A DNA stretch of 64,000 nucleotides, from assembly GCA_016342415.1 (NCBI GenBank), contig JAEIOD010000021.1, positions 1 through 64,000 on the forward strand. Direction: 5' to 3'. Positions 46,385 through 56,233 of this stretch are shown here, piece by piece. Position 1 is the first letter of the stretch. Each line of letters starts with the position of its first letter. The position numbers and the translations under genes were made by a program. Below the pieces are notes generated by a model. It did not search any database and had not been told where the DNA came from. It saw only the letters and a list, made by a program, of their open reading frames with translations. The DNA is from Clostridiales bacterium. Its GTDB lineage: Bacteria; Bacillota; Clostridia; Peptostreptococcales; Acidaminobacteraceae.

Positions 46385-46948
46385 CTACTTTATATTGTAT
46401 CTGTTCATCGCTAGATCAACATCGTCTTTAATAATCGTTTCAATGGCTGATACAGAATCTTTAACGATCGGTATCATCATTTCCTGTTCATCCTTAGAGA
46501 ATCTCCCCAAGACATAATCTGCTAAATTCTGACCATTTTGAGGTCTGCCCACACCCACTCTGACACGAGGGAATCCATCTTGTTTTAAAAGGTAGATGAT
46601 ATTTCTCATACCATTATGTGAACCACCACTGCCTTTTTTCCTTATGCGAAGTTTGCCAGCATCCACATCAATATCATCGTAAACAACAATTAAGTTCTCA
46701 AGAGGCAGATTGTAATACTCTATAATTTTCATAACCGCTTCACCACTTAGATTCATATAAGTTTGTGGTTTGACCACCAGTACTTTTTCACCACATACAT
46801 TACCTTCACCAATGACTGATTTGAACTTCACTTTGGTCATTTTTATTTGATTTTGTCTGGCAAACTCATCCACCACCTCAAATCCAATATTGTGTCTGGT
46901 AATAGCATATTTTTTACCTGGATTACCTAGTCCTACTATTACGTACAT
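46385..46948 (-). CDS. pth: peptidyl-tRNA hydrolase
   Basis: Releases peptides from prematurely dropped peptidyl-tRNA. The 187-residue protein starts VGLGNPGKKYAITRHNIGFE with catalytic His near residue 20, and has KPQTYMNLSG, VYDDIDVDAGKLRIR and GSGGHNG-type (GSGGSHNGMRNI) motifs. It heads the pth-mfd-prsA-flippase-mazG gene run and corresponds to spoVC of B. subtilis. Confidence 0.97.
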   Translation of the reverse strand: MYVIVGLGNPGKKYAITRHNIGFEVVDEFARQNQIKMTKVKFKSVIGEGNVCGEKVLVVKPQTYMNLSGEAVMKIIEYYNLPLENLIVVYDDIDVDAGKLRIRKKGSGGSHNGMRNIIYLLKQDGFPRVRVGVGRPQNGQNLADYVLGRFSKDEQEMMIPIVKDSVSAIETIIKDDVDLAMNRYNIK

Positions 46949-46978
46949 TTTTTTGCTCCTTTATATTTACACGACAAA

Positions 46979-47016
46979 AAATATAACTTTTGCCCAAAGG
47001 GGGCTGTGTTATATTT
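46979..47016 (-). terminator. terminator of the acetyltransferase gene
   Basis: Long hairpin with outer stem AAATATAAC/GTTATATTT (46979-46987 with 47008-47016) and inner GCCC/GGGC, followed on the minus strand by TTTTTTG. Confidence 0.8.
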
Positions 47017-47071
47017 CTTAGAGTTCTATTTAATGATTATAGTATAGTGAATATCACTGCTTTTATCAATA

Positions 47072-48094
47072 CTAAACCGATTTAAAACCGTCAGTTTTAA
47101 TATCTTGATTGGAAATCACCAACTCGTAATCTTCTTTCATCAATTGCATCAGACCTGAAATCAGGATTTTTTCTGGCATATGGGAATGAATATAATATAT
47201 TTCATCACTATAAATCATTTGATAGTCGTATCTTTCATCTTTATATATAAACCGATCAGATGTGACTTCAACCTCTAACGGTTTATGTTTTAATTCAAGT
47301 GTTGTTTTGACACTGACCGATTTTGCATCAACACCAAAATGAGCCTGATAAGTTTTCAAATGTACTTTGAACGACTCACCAAGTCTAACCACGCCAAACC
47401 AATGAACCTCTCCATGTTTTTCAAAGCCCAACTTCAAAGCCAGCTGTTTTGATTTTTCATTGCCTTGCACGATTTGAATATAAGGCAGTCTGCCAGTATT
47501 CAATGTTTTATTGATGATATCTTTTGCAAGTTCATAAGCATAGCCATTGCCTCTATACTCAGGCAGTGTATACATGTAACCAATGGAATCGTCATCATGT
47601 AAAAGCACAAAAGAAACAATTTTTCCATCAATACGAAGACAAGACGTCGGTCTACTTTTAATCGCGTCCTTTATCTTTGTCAATGAATTGGAGTTTTTAT
47701 ATTCATAATTATCATTTACATAAGTTGCATCAGAAAGATTCAGCGACTCTAACGCCATCACTTCAGAAAACTTCTCTCCAGAGTAATGGTACTGATCACA
47801 GGTATTCTTCCACTGAATCAATTCATTTTCAAAATAATACTCTAAAACAGATTTGTTTGTGCCTGCAAAACCAAAATAGTCCTCTTTGATGGTTTGGTCA
47901 AACAACTCAATAAAATTTAACTGTTCTGAATACAGAAAGTTAAAATACTTATCTTTAACCCATATGCCTTCGGGTTTCTCCAGGTCATCCACAAACGTGG
48001 GATAATTCGTATTTGTAAGCACACCTTTGATGTTCAAACTGTCATATCCTTCAAAGTATTTGCACTGATTTTCTCTATTTTTCACTTCTATCAT
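47072..48094 (-). CDS. GNAT family N-acetyltransferase with extra terminal domains
   Basis: A 340-residue cytoplasmic protein. The GNAT acetyl-CoA-binding signature lies in the middle: YTLPEYRGNGYAYELAKDI (about residues 180-200, the R-x-x-G-x-A loop), followed by KSKQLALKLGFEKHG. The N-terminal 120 residues and the C-terminal 100 residues are outside the usual 150-residue fold; the former resembles the first half of a tandem GNAT. The acceptor substrate cannot be inferred. It is monocistronic with AGGGGGAGG upstream and its own terminator, inserted between pth and the ABC locus. Confidence 0.8.
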   Translation of the reverse strand: MIEVKNRENQCKYFEGYDSLNIKGVLTNTNYPTFVDDLEKPEGIWVKDKYFNFLYSEQLNFIELFDQTIKEDYFGFAGTNKSVLEYYFENELIQWKNTCDQYHYSGEKFSEVMALESLNLSDATYVNDNYEYKNSNSLTKIKDAIKSRPTSCLRIDGKIVSFVLLHDDDSIGYMYTLPEYRGNGYAYELAKDIINKTLNTGRLPYIQIVQGNEKSKQLALKLGFEKHGEVHWFGVVRLGESFKVHLKTYQAHFGVDAKSVSVKTTLELKHKPLEVEVTSDRFIYKDERYDYQMIYSDEIYYIHSHMPEKILISGLMQLMKEDYELVISNQDIKTDGFKSV

Positions 48095-48192
48095 ATAGAT
48101 ACCTCCCCCTTTATTTTACACGAAAATGACGTATGACGGATGTTCAAAAACGACTAAAACCATTTTTTTATATAAACCTTAAAATATAAAAT

Positions 48193-48232
48193 CCTCATAT
48201 AAGGCAGCTCAGTTCAACTGTCTTTTATGAGG
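48193..48232 (-). terminator. ABC transporter operon terminator
   Basis: Imperfect long hairpin (CCTCATAAAAGACAG arm pairing across 48193-48232) followed by TTTTAT on the minus strand, after the last ATPase gene. Confidence 0.75.
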
Positions 48233-48255
48233 ACTCGATTAAAGGATTACAGATT

Positions 48256-49059
48256 TCAAGTTAAATCCCACGGTTCATGCAATTTCGGCACATCATTGAT
48301 CAACTGTTTTGTATAACGATGACTCGGTGTTGCAATCACACTTTCAGCATCGCCTTTTTCAACAATTTCACCACGTTCCATGATATAAACGGTATCACTT
48401 ACATAGTATGCAAGTCCAAGGTCATGTGTAATAAATACAATGGTCATTTGATTTTCATCTCTAAGTTTCATTAACATCTCAAGTATGTTGGCTCTAGAAC
48501 AGGCATCTATCATGGAAGTCGGTTCGTCTGCAATCAATACTTTTGGGTGAATCAAAAAGATTCTTGCAATCATAACACGTTGCATTTGACCACCGGATAA
48601 TTCAAACGGATGTTTGTTTCGAATTTCATCAAAATCTAAATTCACAAAGAAACAGGCTTCTCTCATTTTATCCATACGTTCTTGTTTGGATTGTTTTTCA
48701 TTTCTTAAATCCAAGCAGTTGGTCAAAAGTGTTTCAACTTTATAGAATTCGTTAAATGAAGAAAACGGATCTTGAAATACCGCTTGTACATTTTCCCAAT
48801 AATTTTTCCGGTTCTTGAAAGATTTAATATCTCTTTTGGTATCATTGAAATACAAGTCCCCTGACGTTGCAGGAATTAGACCTAATATCATTTTAGCCAA
48901 TGTCGTTTTACCACTACCACTTTCACCAACTATAGAGATAATTTCCCCTTCATGAAACTTAAAATCAACATTATTTACAGCATGTACACTTGAAGCGCCA
49001 TGCCCAAAAATCTTATTTATACTTTTGCCCTCTAATATCACTTTCCCATTAGACATCAC
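48256..49059 (-). CDS. oligopeptide/oligosaccharide-type ABC importer ATPase (OppF-like)
   Basis: One of two nucleotide-binding subunits of the importer. The 267-residue protein has Walker [10 protein letters not shown], signature [14 protein letters not shown], and Walker [12 protein letters not shown], and a shortened C-terminus compared with peptide-specific OppF. It overlaps the preceding ATPase by 11 bases. The start is GTG at 49059 or ATG one codon later; GGAAGG serves either. Family 5-type importers carry peptides but also cello-, chito- and other oligosaccharides; the neighbours here favour a sugar. Confidence 0.92.
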   Translation of the reverse strand: MMSNGKVILEGKSINKIFGHGASSVHAVNNVDFKFHEGEIISIVGESGSGKTTLAKMILGLIPATSGDLYFNDTKRDIKSFKNRKNYWENVQAVFQDPFSSFNEFYKVETLLTNCLDLRNEKQSKQERMDKMREACFFVNLDFDEIRNKHPFELSGGQMQRVMIARIFLIHPKVLIADEPTSMIDACSRANILEMLMKLRDENQMTIVFITHDLGLAYYVSDTVYIMERGEIVEKGDAESVIATPSHRYTKQLINDVPKLHEPWDLT

Positions 49060-50041
49060 TTTTTACCTTCCTATCCATAACACATCGATAACGACGATGA
49101 CCAACCACTGTTTCTTCAACGTCTGCTTCTGTACAAGCTTCTGTAGCCAAAGAACATCTCGGAGCAAATCGACACCCTGTCATCTTGTATTTCAGATTTG
49201 GTGGCGCTCCAGGAATACTGGACAGCTTATGACCCTTTTGGCCGACTTCCGGTACAACAATCGATGTCATCAACTCAACCGCATACGGATGTAACGGTTT
49301 GAACACAACATCTTCCGAGGTCCCGTATTCTACACATTCTCCTGCATACATCACCATAATGTTATCTGCAATATGAAAAAGAAGCGGTAGCTCATGGGTA
49401 ATGAATATCATGGATTTAACAATCTTTTTCTCCATTAAAGACATCAGCATTTTCATAACGACTTTCTGAGTGGAAACATCCAATGCAGATGTCGGTTCAT
49501 CAGCCACCAGTATATCCGGATTCATAATCGTTGAAATCGCAATCACCGTACGTTGTTTCATACCACCTGATAGTTCATTGGGATAAGAATGAAGTACACG
49601 TTCATCGAGATTTAACTCTTTAAAACGTTCTTTAGCGAGTTTAAAAACCTCTTCTTTTGTCATGTCCGGAAAATGTTCCTTCATAATATCAAAAATAAAA
49701 TTTTTGATTTTAGCCGTTGGGTTAAGTGCATTCATAGCCGACTGAGGAATATATGCGATTTTTTTACCTAATATTTCTACACGTCTAGTCTCTTTATCTA
49801 GTTGTGTGACGTCTCTTCCTTTGATCACAATTGCACCACTGTCATAACATAATGGTTTTGCAAACAATCCGATCAGACTGAGGGCCAAGGTGGATTTGCC
49901 ACAACCCGACTCACCGGCTATGCCTAAAACTTTTCCCTCTTCCAAATCAAACGACACGCCATCTACTGCAAAGATCTTCTCACCAAATCTCGTATCATAA
50001 TATGTTTTTAGCTGTTCTACGTTTAATAATTTGTCTGACAT
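49049..50041 (-). CDS. oligopeptide/oligosaccharide-type ABC importer ATPase (OppD-like)
   Basis: Second nucleotide-binding subunit. The 330-residue protein has Walker [10 protein letters not shown], signature ELSGGMKQR, Walker [11 protein letters not shown] and the C-terminal oligopeptide-transporter extension with the cysteine cluster [14 protein letters not shown], which binds an iron-sulfur cluster in some homologues. It is three bases after the second permease gene, so the whole importer is one transcript. Confidence 0.94.
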   Translation of the reverse strand: MSDKLLNVEQLKTYYDTRFGEKIFAVDGVSFDLEEGKVLGIAGESGCGKSTLALSLIGLFAKPLCYDSGAIVIKGRDVTQLDKETRRVEILGKKIAYIPQSAMNALNPTAKIKNFIFDIMKEHFPDMTKEEVFKLAKERFKELNLDERVLHSYPNELSGGMKQRTVIAISTIMNPDILVADEPTSALDVSTQKVVMKMLMSLMEKKIVKSMIFITHELPLLFHIADNIMVMYAGECVEYGTSEDVVFKPLHPYAVELMTSIVVPEVGQKGHKLSSIPGAPPNLKYKMTGCRFAPRCSLATEACTEADVEETVVGHRRYRCVMDRKVKSDV

Positions 50042-50043
50042 AT

Positions 50044-50871
50044 CTAACTCCTTAACTTCGGATTAAAGATTTCATCCATGCCTATGTTAATTAGGTACAG
50101 TGAAAAAGTTACAAATCCTACCATAGCTGCCGATGGTATAAACGTCCACCATGCTCCGATTCTAGGCGCTTCAGACATCAACGCCCAGTTCAGCATCATA
50201 CCTAAAGTTACTTTATTCGTCGGACCAAGACCCAACATTGAAATTGCAGATTCCTGAAGTATGCCTGAAGCCAATTGGATAATAAATGCCATCACAACAT
50301 ACGAGGCAACATAAGGCAGTATTTCAAGTACAATAATCTTAGGTGCACTAAAGCCAGATATCTTGGCAATATAAATATGATCTCTATTGCGAAGCGAAGC
50401 TGCTTGAGCTCTTACTGCTCTTGCCGTCCACGGCCAAGCTGTAAATCCAATCACGAGTGCCGTCAACCAGGCACCACGGGTTTCAAGACTCACCGATATC
50501 AAAATAAGAATCACAAAGGAGGGTACGACTGTAAATATATTGGTTATGAAGGTCAGAATTTCATCGACTATACCGCCGACATAACCTGCAAACAAACCGA
50601 TCACAAGTCCAACCGATATGGCAATAACACCAGCCAGTACACCAACATATAAGGATGTTCTTGCTGCATGTGCCAATTCAAGCAACACATCTCTGCCAAA
50701 ATTATCGGTTCCTAAAAGATGAGTGCCACTCGGTTCTTGAAAGGGCCTTCCGTCCATATTGAAGGGATCTCCTGTATTCATTAGAGGATACATCAATGTA
50801 AACGTTAGAAGTATGAAGAGTATCGTTATACCAATCATAAATTTAGATGATTTAAATAAAGTTTTTACCAT
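50044..50871 (-). CDS. ABC importer permease (OppC-like)
   Basis: Inner-membrane channel subunit of 275 residues with about six helices. It shows the OppC N-terminal cytoplasmic-plus-helix segment, [20 protein letters not shown], and the EAA loop ([20 protein letters not shown]), which docks with the ATPases. Its ATG directly follows the stop of the upstream permease gene, suggesting coupled translation. Confidence 0.94.
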   Translation of the reverse strand: MVKTLFKSSKFMIGITILFILLTFTLMYPLMNTGDPFNMDGRPFQEPSGTHLLGTDNFGRDVLLELAHAARTSLYVGVLAGVIAISVGLVIGLFAGYVGGIVDEILTFITNIFTVVPSFVILILISVSLETRGAWLTALVIGFTAWPWTARAVRAQAASLRNRDHIYIAKISGFSAPKIIVLEILPYVASYVVMAFIIQLASGILQESAISMLGLGPTNKVTLGMMLNWALMSEAPRIGAWWTFIPSAAMVGFVTFSLYLINIGMDEIFNPKLRS

Positions 50872-51882
50872 TTATTTATCCTCCGTCTGTGCAGCTTTAA
50901 TTCTTGGATCAATTACCCCATAAAGAATATCCAAAAGGAAACTTGATGCCAATATTGTAATTGAAATAATTAATGTACAACCTGAGATTAACGGGTAATC
51001 CCTTCCTTTAATGGCATTGAACATTACAATACCAATGCCTCGATAACTGAATACGATTTCTGTAATCAAGCCACCTGCAATAACGGTACCTAAAGATAAA
51101 ACCAATCCTGTTATTTGAGGTAACATGGCATTTCTAAATACATACTTGATTATTTTCGATTCTCTAATGCCCATCAATTTACTGTACTTCACATAATCCG
51201 CATTCAATTCATAAATCGCCATTTCACGCATACCAATACCTTGACCACCAATCATAACCAATACAATTGATAAAAACGGCAATGTATGATGTCTAATAGC
51301 TGACAATATGAAATCGATTGTAAAGCCAATATTGACATCATGTCCATAAGCACCACTCGACGGGAATAATTCCAATGTAAACGAAAGTCCGTATAATAGT
51401 AATATTGAAAAGATAAAGAATGGTATTGAACTGATGAATAATGCTACCGGGAATATTATCTTATCAAAGACGCCTCTTTTATAAGCAGCATATGCACCCA
51501 ATACATTGCCGACTACCCAGCCCACAATAATTGCAGGCAATTGCAGTGCAATGGTCCATGGTAATGCATTTCCAATAATTTCTGTCACTTCTCGAGGATA
51601 CTGTGAAAACGACGTCCCGAAATCACCTTTAAAAACATTGCCAATATAATATAAAAACTGTTTCCACATGGGTAAATCCAATTGAAATTCATGCATAAAG
51701 TTTTCATACATGTTTTTCACCGAATTCGTATCCGTCATGCCTCTTGACACTCTTGCCATAATAGCATCTACAGGATTCCCATCAATCAAACGAGGTAAAA
51801 TAAAATTCAGTGCTACTGCTACTATCAAAGTAAACATATACCATCCAAATTTCTTTAAAAAGTACTTTAGATAATTACTCAT
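50872..51882 (-). CDS. ABC importer permease (OppB-like)
   Basis: Partner channel subunit of 336 residues with six helices. The OppB pattern is visible: N-terminal helix at residues 12-30, a periplasmic-side loop with DLPMWKQFLYYIGNVFKGDF, and the EAA region YELNADYVKYSKLMGIRES. It is the first membrane gene after the binding-protein gene, 74 bases downstream. Confidence 0.94.
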   Translation of the reverse strand: MSNYLKYFLKKFGWYMFTLIVAVALNFILPRLIDGNPVDAIMARVSRGMTDTNSVKNMYENFMHEFQLDLPMWKQFLYYIGNVFKGDFGTSFSQYPREVTEIIGNALPWTIALQLPAIIVGWVVGNVLGAYAAYKRGVFDKIIFPVALFISSIPFFIFSILLLYGLSFTLELFPSSGAYGHDVNIGFTIDFILSAIRHHTLPFLSIVLVMIGGQGIGMREMAIYELNADYVKYSKLMGIRESKIIKYVFRNAMLPQITGLVLSLGTVIAGGLITEIVFSYRGIGIVMFNAIKGRDYPLISGCTLIISITILASSFLLDILYGVIDPRIKAAQTEDK

Positions 51883-51956
51883 ACCACTCTCCTACATTTA
51901 TTTATGCTTAAATAATTCGGATTTCAAACCTAAGTTTGAAATCCGATAATTGTAAA

Positions 51957-53684
51957 TTATTTATTTTCTAAGTTGTAAAGCCCTCTGACACCTGCGCCAT
52001 CAAAGAAGAATGCCGGCAGTCCGTCACCCTCTTGTGGGAATCCAGACCAAACCGATTCATTAACAGTGTAGTAGTATACTGGTCTGTACATCAAGCCAAT
52101 CGCTGGTACATCTCTTAAATAAATTTGATTTAATTCAGTATAATAATCAACCAATTCAGCATCCGATCCAGCATGAGGAATCGCCTCTATGATTTCATCC
52201 GCACGATCGTCTTGATATCTTCCATAGTTCCAGAATGCCATCTCACCAACTTCTGGTACACCGACAGAATAAAGCACTTCATTGTATGCTTTCCATGGGT
52301 TTGCAGGTGTTACAAATGCAGCTGGTGTATTCATGATGATATCAAACTCGCCAGTTGTCATACTGTTGAAATAAGGACCCCAGTCCGGGAAATCAACAAC
52401 AATTTCAATACCAGCCTCTTTAGCCGATTGAGATACGACCTCCAAAGCGACATTCCACTCTGTCCATCCTGCAGGACAAGTAATCTTCCAAGGTCCTAGA
52501 CGTGTACCATCTTCTAAGACTCTAATACCGTCGTCACCTCTAACCGCTCCAATTGAATCTAAAATTCTATTGGCTTCATCAATATCATAAGACCATTGAA
52601 GATCTTCGATCGCATTCATATCCACTAGTGCTCTAGAAGCATCCGTATTGACATATAGGCCCGCTTCAACCGGAATTGAATAGCCATTCATTGCCGTTTC
52701 AGCTATTTTTGAATAATCAATTGCATGTGCTAACGCCCTTCTTACTTCCACTTCTTTTAAACCTGGTCTATGTTGGTTCAAGTAAATAGTTGGTGCTGTA
52801 TCATTCGTATAATAAGGTTCTTTTGGTAAATACGTTTTAATCGTATCGCCAAAACCTTCTAAATTCCATACTTCTGGAATGTAGTTTTCTGAATAATCAT
52901 AAATGCCTTTTTCAAATTCAACTGTCGCCACATCATTTGAAGCATAATCAAGATGTGTAATATATTTAGGCGCTGGTAGTTTACCAAATACATCCACGCC
53001 CCAATAATCGTCATTTCTAACCACTGTAATCTTTGTATCATCATATGTATCTATTTTATATGGTCCTGATCCAATCGGATCCGGATTAAAGAACTCTGTA
53101 ATCGCACTTTGATCGTAATCATATTCCTCTTCAATTGCTTCCCAAACATGTTTAGGATGAATTGGTGTTTTACATAACGCTTCTTCTATAGCAATTTTAA
53201 GATTTCTTTCTTGATTGATATTGATTTGAACCGTATAGTCATCAACTACTACTACAGAATCAATATCTTCCCAATAACCTGACCACGTTGAAGAGTCGTA
53301 TCTTTGACCCAAGTCAAACGTATAAGCCACGTCATGAGCTGTCAATTTCTCACCGTCACTAAATTTCGCTTTATCATTCATTTTAATTTCAACTGTATAC
53401 TCATTAATCCACTCATAACTTTTTGCAAGTAGTGGTTCTAATTCTTCTGTCATATTGTTATACATAAACATGGTTTCATATAACAAATGGTTACTATTCA
53501 TATTACATGGGAATGCCGACCAACCAGACAAGTGATTAAAGTTATTCGGTGCTCCCCACCATAAACCCGTAATCAGCAGTGTCTCTTTTCTTTCATCACT
53601 TACTGCATCAGCTTCTTTACATGCTGTAAAAGACAATGCAAGTGCAAGAATCAAAACTAGAGATAAAATTCTTTTTAACTTCAT
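51957..53684 (-). CDS. ABC importer substrate-binding lipoprotein (family 5)
   Basis: Captures substrate outside the cell. The 575-residue protein has a lipoprotein signal (lipobox FTAC) and the family 5 fold: MNDKAKFSDGEKLTAHDVAYT and later VRRALAHAIDYSKIA, both standard for DppA/OppA-like proteins. The family includes peptide binders and cello-oligosaccharide binders such as those of Thermotoga. Here the LacI regulator, GH4 enzyme and sugar kinase point to an oligosaccharide. AGGAGGGG precedes the ATG, and the gene lies 26 bases after the LacI gene, so it is probably co-transcribed with it. Confidence 0.92.
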   Translation of the reverse strand: MKLKRILSLVLILALALSFTACKEADAVSDERKETLLITGLWWGAPNNFNHLSGWSAFPCNMNSNHLLYETMFMYNNMTEELEPLLAKSYEWINEYTVEIKMNDKAKFSDGEKLTAHDVAYTFDLGQRYDSSTWSGYWEDIDSVVVVDDYTVQININQERNLKIAIEEALCKTPIHPKHVWEAIEEEYDYDQSAITEFFNPDPIGSGPYKIDTYDDTKITVVRNDDYWGVDVFGKLPAPKYITHLDYASNDVATVEFEKGIYDYSENYIPEVWNLEGFGDTIKTYLPKEPYYTNDTAPTIYLNQHRPGLKEVEVRRALAHAIDYSKIAETAMNGYSIPVEAGLYVNTDASRALVDMNAIEDLQWSYDIDEANRILDSIGAVRGDDGIRVLEDGTRLGPWKITCPAGWTEWNVALEVVSQSAKEAGIEIVVDFPDWGPYFNSMTTGEFDIIMNTPAAFVTPANPWKAYNEVLYSVGVPEVGEMAFWNYGRYQDDRADEIIEAIPHAGSDAELVDYYTELNQIYLRDVPAIGLMYRPVYYYTVNESVWSGFPQEGDGLPAFFFDGAGVRGLYNLENK

Positions 53685-53710
53685 TTGTTCCCCTCCTAAA
53701 ATAACTAACC

Positions 53711-54712
53711 CTATTTTTTTGGTACTGAAGTTGTATGCCTTACTATCAATTCCGGGGCTAATTTAACAACTACATGTTGTTTTTCTTTCCCTTTCATTGC
53801 ATTAAATAAAGCTTCAACACCTTGTTTACCGATTTCAACAGCAGGTTGCTTCACCGTTGTAAGATTTGGGTGTAATTTTGATGCAAAAGGATGATCATCA
53901 TACCCGACAACCGAAACATCTTCAGGAACTTTCAAGTCATATTCTCTAAGTGCATCGATTACACCAAAAGCAATATGATCATCTCCACAGATGACAGCAG
54001 TAGGCAGTATTTTCTCTTCAATCCATTTTTTTGTAACCTCATATCCTGCTGTGATATCAAACTCACCACATTTTACAGCCACTGCTTCAACGCCAACTTC
54101 TCTTAGAGCTGCATTGAATCCATCTACACGATGTTTTGCAGATAACAGATCTTCTGGTCCCCCTATGCAACCAAACTTTAAATGACCTAACTCAAGCAGA
54201 TGTCTTGTGACATCATAACCACCTTTAAAGTTATCGACTACAATTGAAGACACAGTAAACGGAAACAGCTGATTGTCCATAATGACAAAAGGAATATTCT
54301 TTTCCTTTAAAGAGGTTACATAATCCTCTTCGAAAATCGGTGTCAAAATTAAAATACCATCCACACGATCTTGCTGAAATAAGAAGTTACTTCTAACAGT
54401 TGAATCATCTTGCTCACCAATAACAGAAAGTGCTAAAAAATAGCCTCTTTTTTCAAGCTCACGATCTACGGTATCTACAACTTCCATAATGAAAGGATCT
54501 GTAAGATCAGGAATCAACAGTCCGATAACATTCGTTTTACCTCTAGCCAAGCTTTGAGCTGCAGAACTCGGTTGGTAATTCAATTCTTTAATCGCTTTCA
54601 TTACTTTATCACGACTAGATTGTCTAACCGTTGATGCATTGTTGATCACTCTAGACACTGTTACCACAGATACACCTGATTTTTTTGCCACATCGTAAAT
54701 ACTTGCTTTCAT
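53711..54712 (-). CDS. LacI family transcriptional regulator
   Basis: A 333-residue repressor with the N-terminal LacI helix-turn-helix (SIYDVAKKSGVSVVTVSRVI, hinge SAAQSLARGKTNVIGLL) and a periplasmic-binding-protein-like sugar domain. Being first in the leftward transcript that continues into the importer genes, it likely controls that transport operon. Two sites with LacI-type AANCGNTT cores lie in the 504-bp region upstream (54803-54828 and 55058-55074). AAAGGAG lies nine bases before the ATG. Confidence 0.94.
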   Translation of the reverse strand: MKASIYDVAKKSGVSVVTVSRVINNASTVRQSSRDKVMKAIKELNYQPSSAAQSLARGKTNVIGLLIPDLTDPFIMEVVDTVDRELEKRGYFLALSVIGEQDDSTVRSNFLFQQDRVDGILILTPIFEEDYVTSLKEKNIPFVIMDNQLFPFTVSSIVVDNFKGGYDVTRHLLELGHLKFGCIGGPEDLLSAKHRVDGFNAALREVGVEAVAVKCGEFDITAGYEVTKKWIEEKILPTAVICGDDHIAFGVIDALREYDLKVPEDVSVVGYDDHPFASKLHPNLTTVKQPAVEIGKQGVEALFNAMKGKEKQHVVVKLAPELIVRHTTSVPKK

Positions 54713-54802
54713 GTCATTTGGCTCCTTTACAATAAAATATTATAGTTATTTGTATTTACTAACAGTATAACATTTTTTAGTAATCCACCCATATGTTTTT
54801 TT

Positions 54803-54828
54803 CGAAAGTGAAACCGGTTAAACTTTCG
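54803..54828. promoter_or_regulatory. LacI-family operator
   Basis: Twenty-six-bp interrupted palindrome with arms CGAAAGT (54803-54809) and ACTTTCG (54822-54828) around an AACCGGTT core, which fits the LacI-family AANCGNTT rule. It lies about 90 bp upstream of the LacI gene and is the probable autoregulatory and operon operator. Confidence 0.7.
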
Positions 54829-55057
54829 TTACTATAATATTATGGTTATTTAATATCTTTGTCAACTACATTTTTTTCTTTTTAAAATATGTTCTATTAC
54901 ACACAGTCCACACACTCGTTGATATAACTAGCATTTAGTAAATAAATAAAATTTATACAATCTTCTGATAATTCCTTGGAAAATACCATTTACAATCTTC
55001 CCCAATCATAAATAATACGTTTTATACTTATAAAGCTCACTGTTTGCAACATTTCTA

Positions 55058-55074
55058 CGAAAGTTAAAGCGGTT
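55058..55074. promoter_or_regulatory. second, partial LacI-type operator upstream of the kinase
   Basis: CGAAAGTTAAAGCGGTT repeats the left arm and core of the operator at 54803 (AAGCGGTT core fits AANCGNTT). A possible -10 TATATT follows at 55074-55079, so binding would block transcription towards the kinase gene. Confidence 0.55.
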
Positions 55075-55216
55075 ATATTGTAAAAGAAGAATTAATGTGT
55101 TACGATTACTTTGAAATCATTATGACAGACTATAGACTTCTTTAAATATATTTAACCTAACATTTATATCAAAGAAGTATCTATAAGTAATTTTCATTTA
55201 ACAAGGAGGCACATAT

Positions 55217-56194
55217 TTGAAATATACAATAGGGTTTGATGGAGGTGCCACTAAAACCAGATGTGTTTTAGGGGATACTCAAGGTAATATTTTAGCAAAT
55301 ATTGAAGCCGGTCCATCCAACCATCAAATTATAGGCATCAACGAAACAAAAAATACGTTACAAACACTTTTGAATGAAGTGTTATCTATCGCTTCTTTAA
55401 AGTTAAACGATATAGAATTTATTTTTCTAGGATTAGCCGGCGCTGATCTACCATCTGATTTTGATATGTTAAAAAAAATCTGCAAGGAACTCTTCAAAGA
55501 AGTTTCATACGAAGTGGCAAACGATGCTTGGATCATCATGCGAAGCGGGACTTCTGAACCATTTGGTGCCGTGTCCATCTATGGGACAGGAGCAAATGCA
55601 GGTGCCATCAATACCGAGGGTGATATGAAGATACTTAGAGCTTTGTCTTATAATCTTGGTGGCGCTGGTGGCGGGAGCGAAATCGCTAACGATGCCCTTC
55701 ACTATGCATTTAGATCCAACGAAGAAACTTATACCAAAAGCGCTTTAGAAACAGAGTTGCCCCGACATTTGAATATGGATTCAATCGAGACATTACTCAA
55801 TAAAATATACCCTGAGTATATATTGGATTATGCAGACTATACAAAAATTCCACCTTTGGTTTTTAAACTAGCAAAAGATGGCGATCTTGTTTGTCAGGAG
55901 ATCTTAATCCGAAAAGGTAAGGTACAAGGTCAAATGGTCAATGGGGTTTTAAAACAGGCGAATATGATCGGAACCGAATTTCCAGTTGTTTTAGGTGGCA
56001 GTATCTATAAAGGTGAATCACCATATTTCATAGACGCCATGAAAGAAGTCATTTTAGAGAAATCACCGAAGGCGACGTTTAATTATCCTATGCTGCAACC
56101 TGTTGCCGGGGCATATTTATTTGCCCTCGATAGACTACACCTCAAGTTGTCGGATGAAGAACACACCCATTTAGCTCAACAATTATCACTGTAA
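55217..56194 (+). CDS. BadF/BadG/BcrA/BcrD-type sugar kinase (N-acetylglucosamine kinase-like)
   Basis: ASKHA-fold ATPase/kinase, 325 residues: phosphate-1 motif FDGGATKTRCVLGD at the N-terminus, FLGLAGADLPSD, adenosine-side SIYGTGANAGAI and GGAGGGSEIANDAL. Relatives phosphorylate N-acetylglucosamine or glucosamine. The start codon is TTG, set by AAGGAGG eight bases upstream. Because the neighbour is a GH4 enzyme, which normally needs a 6-phosphorylated glycoside, and import is by an ABC (not PTS) system, this kinase may phosphorylate the imported disaccharide itself. That is inference; phosphorylating the released monosaccharide is the alternative. Confidence 0.88.
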   Translation: MKYTIGFDGGATKTRCVLGDTQGNILANIEAGPSNHQIIGINETKNTLQTLLNEVLSIASLKLNDIEFIFLGLAGADLPSDFDMLKKICKELFKEVSYEVANDAWIIMRSGTSEPFGAVSIYGTGANAGAINTEGDMKILRALSYNLGGAGGGSEIANDALHYAFRSNEETYTKSALETELPRHLNMDSIETLLNKIYPEYILDYADYTKIPPLVFKLAKDGDLVCQEILIRKGKVQGQMVNGVLKQANMIGTEFPVVLGGSIYKGESPYFIDAMKEVILEKSPKATFNYPMLQPVAGAYLFALDRLHLKLSDEEHTHLAQQLSL

Positions 56195-56200
56195 AAAATA

Positions 56201-56227
56201 AAAAACATCATTGCAAATGATGTTTTT
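56201..56227. terminator. bidirectional terminator after kinase and DeoR genes
   Basis: Perfect 12-bp stem (56201-56212 with 56216-56227) with GCA loop and A/T-rich ends, placed between the converging genes ending at 56194 and 56234. Confidence 0.85.
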
Positions 56228-56233
56228 TTGTTT

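Larger units (their letters stand above)
54713..55216. other. 504-bp divergent regulatory region
   Basis: Lies between the LacI gene (leftward) and the sugar kinase (rightward). It holds one near-perfect LacI operator, one partial operator, a direct repeat of AATATTATRGTTATTT (about 54736-54751 and 54837-54852, which reads as -10-like TATAAT/CATAAT on the minus strand), and a leader hairpin TATAGACTTCTTT/AAAGAAGTATCTATA (55131-55143 with 55171-55185) before the kinase. No gene or RNA was recognised. Confidence 0.6.
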
